DNA of 64,000 bases. Origin: Ignatzschineria indica (GTDB lineage Bacteria > Pseudomonadota > Gammaproteobacteria > Cardiobacteriales > Wohlfahrtiimonadaceae). Both the position numbers and the translations under genes were made by a program. The notes beneath the pieces are model-generated. The model was not told where the DNA came from, searched no databases, and saw nothing but the letters and a program-made list of their open reading frames with translations. The DNA lies in assembly GCF_003121925.1 (NCBI RefSeq), contig NZ_QEWR01000001.1:1-64000 (forward strand). Direction: 5' to 3'. Shown here one piece after another: positions 44,743 to 52,481 of the stretch. Position 1 is the stretch's first letter, and every line of letters begins with the position of its first letter.

Positions 44743-46506
44743 TTAATCTTGTACTAAAGGTGGAAACCAGATTGCAGCTTGTCCATGAATCAATCGCTCT
44801 TGACTAATCCATGAATCCGGAGCTGGTACAATCATTTCAGATTGAAGCACACTTTCTCCCTCTTTTGCTAATAATGCCGGTGTTAATACAATCGGCTCTG
44901 GCCCATAGATAGCGCTGGAGGTAAAACCACTCTCCTCTCTTCCACCACAAACGACCCAAACTTGATGCAATGTTGCCGCAGCATAGGGATAATAATTAGC
45001 TCTTCCTGTAGGGGGATTAACGGTCGAATAGAGCGCTGCATCGATCTCTACCTTTAAAGAAAGTGGTAATCGCGCCGGTGCGGCGATAATATCGGCCCGC
45101 TCAACTGTATAGAGCGCTCCCAATTCTGCTATCGCTAACTCATACTCCAGTGCCAGTCCAATTCGTCCGATCGAAGTCTCAACAACCGTAATATGATCTC
45201 CTGCAACTGCCCATCCCTTATCAGATGCATCAAGATGAGTTGCACGATAACGGCCTAAAATATTGCCTGCAGGTCCTGCTAAAACGACTGTATGGTAGAG
45301 TCGATCTTGCTCTATTTCAGGATAGGATCCCACAACATAACCGCCCCCTTTCGCTGCAATTTGCGATATTTTTGTCTCAAAAGAACCACCTTGCTCTTCA
45401 GCTGCTGCAAAAATCTCCGTCTCTGAATGGGGATCAGCAATCGTAGAGAATGCCGGTAAAACTAAAAGCTGATTCTTTTGAACGCTCACCTTATCAAGCA
45501 GAGAACTCTCTTTAGGCCATTGAGCTGCGCTCAACAATACCTGCCGGCGCTCTTGAGTTGCATTAGCATCATCAGGCGCACGATGAAGGGCTAAATGAGG
45601 CATATAAAGCTGAACTCTTCTTCTTGCCAAAATTGCATCACGATAAACATCTGCTTCTGCCGGCTTAATCGTAGCGCGATAAATTCCATTTAAGCCGGAA
45701 GCAAGTTCTTCAGGAGGAATCACGGGGGCTTGCAACACTTTTTCTCCTGTTGGTGCCCAAATACTCGATCCACCATTGTAATAGAGCTCGGCTCCCGTCA
45801 ATGGATTAGTCTCAATTCCACTGCGAGTTGCACAGATCGACCAAACACCATTAAGCGCACTAATATGTTGTACATGTGCAATTGTAGAGTGATCTCCTAC
45901 TCGCTCACTTGGCGCTGCATTTGGCATAATCCTATCCGATACCGAATGCCAACCAATGATCTGTGCTCCTTTCAATGCCAAAAGACGCGCATATTGCCAG
46001 TAGGTATCGTCATAACAGATCAGAAGTCCAATTTTACCGAGAGCTGTGTCAAAGACTGTCGTTTCACTATTTCCTGGAGCAAAAAGACGTTGATCTTGAC
46101 TATTAAGCCCCCGTTTACGATAAGTGCCTATAATCCCTTCCGGACCTAATAAGACAGCACTATTATAGGCGAGCCCACTCTCTAGATCTCGCTCTGCGAT
46201 ACCTACGCTGATATAGAGGTTATATCTCTTGAGCAGAGGCAGAAGTGCCGCGGTTGTTTTACCGGGAATGGTATCTAAAAAAGGGGAGATCTCCTGATAA
46301 CTACGAAAGAGATAACCGCAAGTTGCCGTTTCAGGAAAAACTGCATAATCGATCCCTTCCTGACCGATCTTTTCAACAGCATCAGCAAGACGCGTAATAT
46401 TCCCCTCTAAATCACCCCAGGCCGGAATAAAATCAACTGCAGCAACCGTGATATTTTCTTTTTCACTGTTACCTATATGCTCGTTCTTTTTTATTATTTT
46501 CTGCAT
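44743..46506 (-). CDS. Two-domain nitrilase-superfamily amidohydrolase with degenerate second domain
   Basis: A 587-residue cytoplasmic protein with two carbon-nitrogen hydrolase domains. Domain 1 (about 18-300) keeps the Glu-Lys-Cys triad: E59 in FPETA, K131 in TYRKRGL and C164 in LLICYDD. Domain 2 (about 320-587) aligns by its YRATHL, VVETSIGRIG and AAPARLP segments but has A352 where Glu is expected, A422 in place of Lys and E454 in place of Cys, so it is probably inactive. Domain 1 could act on a nitrile, amide or carbamoyl compound. Single family members are usually 260-350 residues. A 15-bp repeat array lies upstream. Confidence 0.85.
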   Translation of the reverse strand: MQKIIKKNEHIGNSEKENITVAAVDFIPAWGDLEGNITRLADAVEKIGQEGIDYAVFPETATCGYLFRSYQEISPFLDTIPGKTTAALLPLLKRYNLYISVGIAERDLESGLAYNSAVLLGPEGIIGTYRKRGLNSQDQRLFAPGNSETTVFDTALGKIGLLICYDDTYWQYARLLALKGAQIIGWHSVSDRIMPNAAPSERVGDHSTIAHVQHISALNGVWSICATRSGIETNPLTGAELYYNGGSSIWAPTGEKVLQAPVIPPEELASGLNGIYRATIKPAEADVYRDAILARRRVQLYMPHLALHRAPDDANATQERRQVLLSAAQWPKESSLLDKVSVQKNQLLVLPAFSTIADPHSETEIFAAAEEQGGSFETKISQIAAKGGGYVVGSYPEIEQDRLYHTVVLAGPAGNILGRYRATHLDASDKGWAVAGDHITVVETSIGRIGLALEYELAIAELGALYTVERADIIAAPARLPLSLKVEIDAALYSTVNPPTGRANYYPYAAATLHQVWVVCGGREESGFTSSAIYGPEPIVLTPALLAKEGESVLQSEMIVPAPDSWISQERLIHGQAAIWFPPLVQD

Positions 46507-46603
46507 ATCTCACCTTACAACTCCAAATAACAATTCGGCTCTTATTTTAAGATGTATCATTTTTTTAAGATCTAACTTGTCAATACAGCCTATCGATCTA
46601 CCT

Positions 46604-46753
46604 TATCAAGGTAACTGTATAGACGTAAGCTATATCTATATAAGTTATATAGATATAAGTTACATAGATATAAGTTACATAGATATAAGTTACATAGATA
46701 TAAGTTACATAGATATAAGTTACATAGATATAAGTTACATAGATATAAGTTAC
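46604..46753. repeat. 15-bp tandem repeat array, seven perfect copies
   Basis: ATAGATATAAGTTAC is repeated seven times without a change from 46649 to 46753. Two more diverged copies precede it (46619-46648). The array lies about 140-250 bp upstream of the nitrilase start codon. It has no spacers, so it is not a CRISPR array. Confidence 0.95.
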
Positions 46754-46884
46754 AAATTATTGTTAGAAGATGTTAGCAATTAATCGTAGCAAGTAAAAGA
46801 TTTCTTTCATTTATTGACAAAAAACATGCTGAATATCACAAAATTGAAAAACTTGATAGAAGAGATCGCAAAAGCTATATTTTG

Positions 46885-46918
46885 ATAAAAAAAGGAGCAC
46901 TTATCAAAAGTACTCCTT
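46885..46918 (-). terminator. Intrinsic terminator of the MscS-like gene
   Basis: AAGGAGCACTT (46892-46902) and AAGTACTCCTT (46908-46918) pair with one G-U on the minus-strand RNA and a 5-nt loop. TTTTTTTATC follows on the minus strand. It is about 80 bp past the stop codon at 46998. Confidence 0.88.
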
Positions 46919-46997
46919 CATTAGCGCTTATCGATCTTATCGACTCCATAGACCAATAAAGATCTTGTAATAAGATAAGAGATATTATTCCGCTAGA

Positions 46998-48749
46998 TTA
47001 CTCCTCTGCGGCAATATATCCCTTTCGTGGCAATTTCCACTGATTCTTCTCCGCAGCAATTAACGCGCTTCGTTGTAACAGTCGTGGTGCCGAGTTGTAG
47101 TAGCCTGCGGCATTAGGGCCAAAACTTATACTCATTCCAAAGATCAAATCACCGTAAGGGTTTATCCCACGATAGTTGGAATGAACACCTAAAACTGTTG
47201 CTGCCATATCTGGGTCTTTCTCAATCTCTGCTGTTGCAGTGATTTTAAGCTCTTCTAAGATCGCATCGATATCATCATGTCGATGATCTTGATCTAAAAC
47301 AAAATGTGTACTTGCTGCATAGCCATCAGTGATATTTTTCGGTTTACGATTTACAAACTCCTCGGTTCCGTACTCAATCGCCGCTCCATAACTATTGAGA
47401 TAGATCGTCTCTGGCGTCTGTCGCACAATCTCTGCATAAATTGAATCGATAATGACAATATCTCCCGCTTTTGTTGGGTAATACGCTTCATCATGAGGAA
47501 CATCCCGAGAGATCATATTCTCAAGTAGATCGATTGTGAGCCGAATTCTTCCATTATCGAGAAGGGGATTATAGAGGAAGACAGAATAGAGGTTGATATG
47601 CTCAATCTCCCATGGAATCCCTTGATACATTACACGCTCTCCTTCACGTGCTAACCCCATATTGAGGAAGGTGCGAAGACGCTTAAAATAAGCTGGCACC
47701 GAATTACGGAAGCTGATCAGCATTGCTAAGATAATTAAGATCGCAAAGCCAAAGAGCACCATATTGCCTGATGAGTGCAAAATAACGAGCATCGCTGAAA
47801 AGGCGATAATAAATGAGAAGATCTCATAGAGCAGCAACATTAAACGCCAAGGAAGATTCGCTCGCTTTGTATGTCGGTTCTCTTGCACTTTACGCTCATG
47901 ACGTTTAACAAGACGACGCAAAATCCAAGAAAAAATATAGAGTAGTCCAAAAAATGTCCCTAAACTATAGAGAAGAATCTTTCCTTCATTGGTAATAAAG
48001 TTCCAAGTTCCTTGAGTAATCCGTTCAGAAAGCGTTCCCTCCTTCTCAAGTTCTCGATATTGTAAGTTAATCAACTCTAATTGATTGGCATAATAAGCAC
48101 GCTTAATCTCCCAACTATTTTTGATCTTATCGAGTTGCTTTAGTGAGGCAGGATTAAGTTCAGACTCATCAATCTCATTAAGATGGATCAATGCTTCATC
48201 AATCGCAATAAGGTTCTGCTCTAGCTCAGCACGCGTTGTACGGATAAAATCACGCTTGCGCTGTGATTCCGTTAAATTTTGAAGAGAACTGAAGACAGGC
48301 TGAACAATCTTAATCAACTCTTTTTGCCAATCATAATGGAGAATCTCCTCCTCTTCATTATCGGAGATATCAAAGAGCTCAACCTCCAATCCCCCAAGGG
48401 CGGTTCTTTCAAATATCCGCTCGAAATTACGCTTCTGTTGATCGAGCTGTGAGAGCGTCACCTCAAGACTCATTCGATGATCAGGATCGGTAGTCTCTTT
48501 CAATTCTGCAATAATCACTTCCCGTTTTGCGTTCACATCATCGAGATTACCCCGAATCTGATTCAGCGATGCAGTATTTTCCTGTACAACACTTCGTGGT
48601 TCGCTGCTTTGCGTATTGCTCTGGGCGAATATTAACTCACCCCCCATCAAAGAGAGTAGGAGTATCGCTATTAAGAGAATGCCCCCACTGGAGCGATGAA
48701 AAAAATTCTTCTGCATTCCTTTTTTAACCAAAATTCCTCTACTTTGCAT
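46998..48749 (-). CDS. MscS-like mechanosensitive channel family protein with periplasmic coiled-coil domain
   Basis: A 583-residue membrane protein. A signal peptide (about 12-43, ending IFAQ) is followed by a charged, coiled-coil-rich region to about residue 245. Three membrane segments lie at about 255-350. The following part resembles the MscS beta domain: AGDIVIIDSIYAEIVRQT, then TIYLNSYGAAIEYGTEEFVNRKPKNI, where MscS proteins have VGD, V-I and PN motifs. The usual glycine/alanine pore helix is not obvious, so channel function is an inference. The start is uncertain: the ATG at 48749 lacks a ribosome binding site, and a downstream TTG or ATG is possible. Confidence 0.68.
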   Translation of the reverse strand: MQSRGILVKKGMQKNFFHRSSGGILLIAILLLSLMGGELIFAQSNTQSSEPRSVVQENTASLNQIRGNLDDVNAKREVIIAELKETTDPDHRMSLEVTLSQLDQQKRNFERIFERTALGGLEVELFDISDNEEEEILHYDWQKELIKIVQPVFSSLQNLTESQRKRDFIRTTRAELEQNLIAIDEALIHLNEIDESELNPASLKQLDKIKNSWEIKRAYYANQLELINLQYRELEKEGTLSERITQGTWNFITNEGKILLYSLGTFFGLLYIFSWILRRLVKRHERKVQENRHTKRANLPWRLMLLLYEIFSFIIAFSAMLVILHSSGNMVLFGFAILIILAMLISFRNSVPAYFKRLRTFLNMGLAREGERVMYQGIPWEIEHINLYSVFLYNPLLDNGRIRLTIDLLENMISRDVPHDEAYYPTKAGDIVIIDSIYAEIVRQTPETIYLNSYGAAIEYGTEEFVNRKPKNITDGYAASTHFVLDQDHRHDDIDAILEELKITATAEIEKDPDMAATVLGVHSNYRGINPYGDLIFGMSISFGPNAAGYYNSAPRLLQRSALIAAEKNQWKLPRKGYIAAEE

Positions 48750-49102
48750 AAAACCAATATGCGTTTACTAATATGCGTTTAAGATTTAATTTTCTAAAAC
48801 TCTTATCACTATTATGAACGATATATGAACGATATATATTTTTCACTTCTAGCAAGACTGTCACAAATAATTTTCAATATCTGAAGCATCTATAAGATTT
48901 TCAGCAAACAATGAAAGACGATATAAATATAAATGCATAGAAATAAATAGAATGTAAATCGTTGAAAATAGATGCAAACAGATATTAAGATCAGCTCTAT
49001 TCTACAGAAACCGCATATAATTGCTACTTGCTGACCAAATCAGGTTTTAAGCTAAGCAAAATAACAACAATCGCGATTTACATTAAAAAAACTGAACTAC
49101 AA
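48750..49102. other. Intergenic region upstream of the MscS-like gene
   Basis: About 350 bp of AT-rich sequence between the MscS-like gene and the hairpin at 49103. It contains the duplication ATATGCGTTTA (48759 and 48771) and ATGAACGATATAT twice near 48815-48838. No gene was seen. Confidence 0.4.
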
Positions 49103-49137
49103 AAGACCTCAGTACCAATCTCTAATACTGAGGTCTT
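49103..49137 (-). terminator. Terminator of the SQR-like gene
   Basis: AAGACCTCAGTA (49103-49114) pairs perfectly with TACTGAGGTCTT (49126-49137), 12 bp with an 11-nt loop. Short T-tracts on both sides would allow use from either direction. Confidence 0.85.
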
Positions 49138-49234
49138 CATTTTTTAAGCTTTGAGTTTTTGAGTTATTTCTCTTTTTAAAGAAACTACTCAGAGATAATT
49201 ATTCGATCAACTATCAAAGTTTATCAAGTAACTC

Positions 49235-50518
49235 TTAAAGCTTCTCTGCCATAATCTCGGCAACATCAGGTCCCCAAACGGGCACTTTTCCATCTGTTTC
49301 AAAGAAGAGGGTCTTATACTGCATCTTCAACATATAAGGGATACGACCCATCTTCAACACTTGCGTATCACCACCAAACCAGGAATTTGAACGGATATAG
49401 AATCCCTTACCGCTACCAATATCACCGATACAGAAGACCCAAGGCTTCAATGGCTCATTTGCTTTTTCTGGCGCCATCTTACCTAGATCCATAGCCACCT
49501 GACGGCCAATAATCTCACACTGCTGGTGACCGATCGCCCCTAATTTTGGCATCGTTACTGCAGCACAATCTCCGGCTGCAAAGATATTTTTATACTTAGG
49601 ATTTCTCATCAAGAGATCGGTAATAATAAAACCTTGATTATCACTAATCTCTAAACCTTTTAAGAAATCATGCGCAACCCAATCAGGGAAGACAATCTTT
49701 AACTCTGCCGGTAATTCCATACCATTTGCAAAGATAATGGAATCTTTCGTGAGCTTCACAATATCTTTAGTATTGTTCACATACTTAAAGCCCATTTTGC
49801 CGGCAACTTCAAGCAACTGCGGAACAACTTTATCGCCCGCATCTTCTGCAATCATCTCAGCAGGTGTTGTGATAGTGATCTTGGAGGCATCTCCCATTTT
49901 ATGGCGTTGAAGCCAGTCAGCTAAACCTAAACTGATCTCAACAGGCGGGCCTTCACACGCCGCCATCGCATCAGGAATCTGTCCGCCGGGATAAGGCTCT
50001 AAACCTTTTGCCCCATCACCCTGATGGAATCGAGCAGAACCTACAACAATAGGCCCTCCTTTATAGGTTCCATCATGTAATTTTTTACGTAATTTATTAC
50101 CGTGATAGAAATCTGATACGGTATCTCCATATTCTGCAAAACCTTCAATTTTATCGAAGGCTAATTTAGCACCGAGAGCAATTACAAGATAATCATAGCT
50201 CATCTCATGCGCTTCTGCCCCTGGACGCTCATTAGGAATAATAGAGACTGTTTGTGCCTTTGGATCGATCTTTGTGACTTCTGCATGAATAAAGTCAATC
50301 TTATCTTTCTTCAATGTTTTGGGAATATCCATCTTTAATGAATACTCCGGATTACGGTTCTCTAAAACTTCTGCCGGAATATTGGGTACATAGAGCAAGT
50401 AGGACTTACGGTCAATAACGGTGATATCAACTTCATCCTTCGCATATTCACGAATCTTTTGGGCTGCGCCTAAACCGGCAAAATTCCCACCAAGAACTAG
50501 GACTCTCTTTTTACTCAT
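49235..50518 (-). CDS. FAD-dependent oxidoreductase, sulfide:quinone oxidoreductase family
   Basis: A 427-residue flavoprotein of the NDH-2/SQR superfamily. The N-terminal FAD site is VLVLGGNFAGLGAAQ, followed by YLLYVPNIPAEVL and YDYLVIALGAKL. The second FAD contact is KNIFAAGDCAAV. Cysteines in AACEGP, GDCAAV and HQQCEI are candidates for the SQR redox site, but I could not align them exactly to the catalytic pair of known SQRs. The C-terminal amphipathic helix typical of membrane association is plausible (PYMLKMQYKTLFF). The role may be electron delivery to quinone. GAGG precedes the ATG. A 12-bp repeat array lies about 95 bp upstream. Confidence 0.78.
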   Translation of the reverse strand: MSKKRVLVLGGNFAGLGAAQKIREYAKDEVDITVIDRKSYLLYVPNIPAEVLENRNPEYSLKMDIPKTLKKDKIDFIHAEVTKIDPKAQTVSIIPNERPGAEAHEMSYDYLVIALGAKLAFDKIEGFAEYGDTVSDFYHGNKLRKKLHDGTYKGGPIVVGSARFHQGDGAKGLEPYPGGQIPDAMAACEGPPVEISLGLADWLQRHKMGDASKITITTPAEMIAEDAGDKVVPQLLEVAGKMGFKYVNNTKDIVKLTKDSIIFANGMELPAELKIVFPDWVAHDFLKGLEISDNQGFIITDLLMRNPKYKNIFAAGDCAAVTMPKLGAIGHQQCEIIGRQVAMDLGKMAPEKANEPLKPWVFCIGDIGSGKGFYIRSNSWFGGDTQVLKMGRIPYMLKMQYKTLFFETDGKVPVWGPDVAEIMAEKL

Positions 50519-50612
50519 ATAACTATACCTCTCTATTAAATTAAAGATGGTTCTATCTTCTCTTTAGTAGATCTTCTATCTAAATATCGACTATTTAAAT
50601 ATCAAGAAGTTT

Positions 50613-50669
50613 GATCTAATTAATGATCTAATTAATGATCTAATTAATGATCTAATTAATGATCTAATT
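50613..50669. repeat. 12-bp tandem repeat GATCTAATTAAT, 4.75 copies
   Basis: Four perfect copies from 50613 to 50660 plus nine bases of a fifth. The array lies 95-150 bp upstream of the SQR-like gene, in its expected promoter region. Degenerate copies continue to about 50700. Confidence 0.93.
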
Positions 50670-50976
50670 GACAACCTAATCGATGATCTCATCAAATAGA
50701 GAAAATAGAGATTACTAGAATCATTATATATTACATAAATACTATATGTTTATTTATTTTTTAAATTTGATAATTGATCTAATAAACTATCCAATAAACA
50801 ACACAATAAACAAACTAATAAAAAACCAATAATTGAGCCTATAAAAAATGGATTAAAAAATAGATTCAAAACAGATCCATTCAAAACAGATCCAAAAATA
50901 GATCCAAAAATAGAGATGAAAATGATAATCAATTATTGAGAGTAATCCATTAAAAAATAGTTAGTCCTATACAGCC
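50670..50976. other. AT-rich intergenic region with low-complexity repeats
   Basis: Contains near-duplicates ATTCAAAACAGATCC (50865 and 50880 regions) and AAAAATAGATCC. A 60-residue hydrophobic reading frame on the minus strand (50750-50932) is made by these repeats and has a TTG start with no ribosome binding site, so it is not annotated. Confidence 0.4.
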
Positions 50977-51013
50977 TCTTACAAGAGACTCTTACAAGAG
51001 ACTCTTACAAGAG
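50977..51013. repeat. 13-bp tandem repeat TCTTACAAGAGAC, nearly 3 copies
   Basis: Two perfect copies (50977-50989, 50990-51002) and eleven bases of a third. Each unit contains the small inverted repeat CTCTT-AC-AAGAG. It lies directly beyond the terminator of the GADH-like operon. Confidence 0.9.
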
Positions 51014-51018
51014 AATAT

Positions 51019-51050
51019 AAAAAAGAGCTTACCCATCAGGATAAGCTCTT
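51019..51050 (-). terminator. Intrinsic terminator of the gluconate-2-dehydrogenase-like operon
   Basis: AAGAGCTTA (51023-51031) and TAAGCTCTT (51042-51050) form a 9-bp stem with a 10-nt loop, followed on the minus strand by TTTTTATATTC. Confidence 0.87.
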
Positions 51051-51085
51051 ATCTCTTACTTCATCTATTATCTACATAAAGTAAT

Positions 51086-52462
51086 CTACTCTACATTATA
51101 AGGCGGTACACTATTGATCTCTGACTCTTGATAACGAATCATCTCTGGCGTTGTAACCTGATCACGAATGATTCTCACATCATGCGCTTCGATCCGTTTT
51201 GCACTGTTGCCCCAACTATTACGGACAAAGTTCACAAGATCGGCTACTTCACGATTATCAAGGCGCCATGCATAACCTAACATTGCATACTCTGTCGGCG
51301 CGTCAATCGTTCCCGGCATATGGCTTCCTTTCAAAATCAATGTAATTAAGGAGTCTGCATTCTCATTTAAGATCGCTGAATTACCGGCAAGTGCAGGGAA
51401 TGTCTCGGCATAGCCTTTACCATCAGAACGGTGACAAGCAGCACAATTATTGAGATAAGTTAACGCGCCCGGCTCATCAACACGACCATTGGAGAGCGCA
51501 TCAAATGTAGCAGGATTGTAATGATACTTCTGACCATTAGGATTCACAGGAGAGAGGGATTTAATGTAACTTGCAATCGCTTCAATATCGGCATCTGTTA
51601 AATGTTGCAAGCTATCGTTAACAACAGCAACCATCGAGCCAAATACGGCAGAGGTACTATTGCGTCCACTCTTTAACAACATTACAAGCTCATCGTGACT
51701 CATTCGCCCTAATCCATCCATATCATCACCACGGAGATTAACAGCATTCCATCCCTCTAAAGTTTTACCACCAGAGAGATAGAGACGATCAGGATCATTC
51801 TTATAGGCCACTTCCGCCATCGCTTCATCCCGTGGTGTATGGCAAGTTCCACAATGTGCCAACCCTTCAACTAAATAAGCACCCCGCTCTATCGGATCAT
51901 TACTTGTAAAAGCAGTTAATTTTGTCACTTCCGGCGCAAAAGCTAAACGCCAAGCATTAACCGGCCAATTCATATTAAAAGGCCAACTGCCCGATACAAC
52001 CGGCATCTTATTATTGACCGGTTTTACCGCATACATAAAGTAGTTATAGAGCGCTTCCACATCTTCACTAGCCACAGAAGCAAATGAAGGATATGGCATC
52101 GCCGGATAGAGTGCATCACCCGATTTTTTCAATCCATACCGCACCGCATTATCAAAATCTGTTAAGGTGTAATTTCCTATCCCTGTCTCCTTATCAGGCG
52201 TGATATTACTTGGATAGATCAAACCGACAGGCGTCCCGGAATCGAGCCCTATACCGCCGGCAAAATCTCCTTTATCACTAGTGTGACAAGCGGCACAATC
52301 CCCTGCTTTTGCAAGATACTCACCGCGAGTAATCAGCTCTTCTTTACTCAACTTTGCAGTAGGCTGAATTTCTGAACTCGCCCCTTTATAGAAACTAAAA
52401 AAGCCAATTACAACAATGGCTAAAATAATAACTAAAATTATAATATTTCTGATAATTTTCAT
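51086..52462 (-). CDS. Tri-heme cytochrome c subunit of the FAD-dependent dehydrogenase
   Basis: A 458-residue cytochrome with one N-terminal membrane segment (about 5-24). The heme c motifs are CAACH (56-60), CGTCH and CAACH. Overall layout and segments such as NITPDKETGIGNYTLTDF and YPAMPYPSF match the cytochromes of the two Mo operons, so the three are paralogs. It is 19 bp downstream of the flavoprotein gene. It would accept electrons from FAD and pass them to ubiquinone, as in gluconate and sorbitol dehydrogenases. GGAG precedes the ATG. Confidence 0.92.
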   Translation of the reverse strand: MKIIRNIIILVIILAIVVIGFFSFYKGASSEIQPTAKLSKEELITRGEYLAKAGDCAACHTSDKGDFAGGIGLDSGTPVGLIYPSNITPDKETGIGNYTLTDFDNAVRYGLKKSGDALYPAMPYPSFASVASEDVEALYNYFMYAVKPVNNKMPVVSGSWPFNMNWPVNAWRLAFAPEVTKLTAFTSNDPIERGAYLVEGLAHCGTCHTPRDEAMAEVAYKNDPDRLYLSGGKTLEGWNAVNLRGDDMDGLGRMSHDELVMLLKSGRNSTSAVFGSMVAVVNDSLQHLTDADIEAIASYIKSLSPVNPNGQKYHYNPATFDALSNGRVDEPGALTYLNNCAACHRSDGKGYAETFPALAGNSAILNENADSLITLILKGSHMPGTIDAPTEYAMLGYAWRLDNREVADLVNFVRNSWGNSAKRIEAHDVRIIRDQVTTPEMIRYQESEINSVPPYNVE

Positions 52463-52481
52463 CGCTATCTCCTTCTAGTTA

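Noticed and set aside
46604-46753. 15-bp array considered as a CRISPR
   Set aside because: The copies are contiguous without spacers and no cas gene is present.
46448-46783. A 111-residue open reading frame encoding YIDIS repeats on the plus strand
   Set aside because: The protein repeat is only the translation of the 15-bp DNA array, it overlaps the nitrilase start region and there is no ribosome binding site.
50750-50932. A 60-residue hydrophobic reading frame
   Set aside because: It starts with TTG, has no ribosome binding site and consists of low-complexity repeat DNA.
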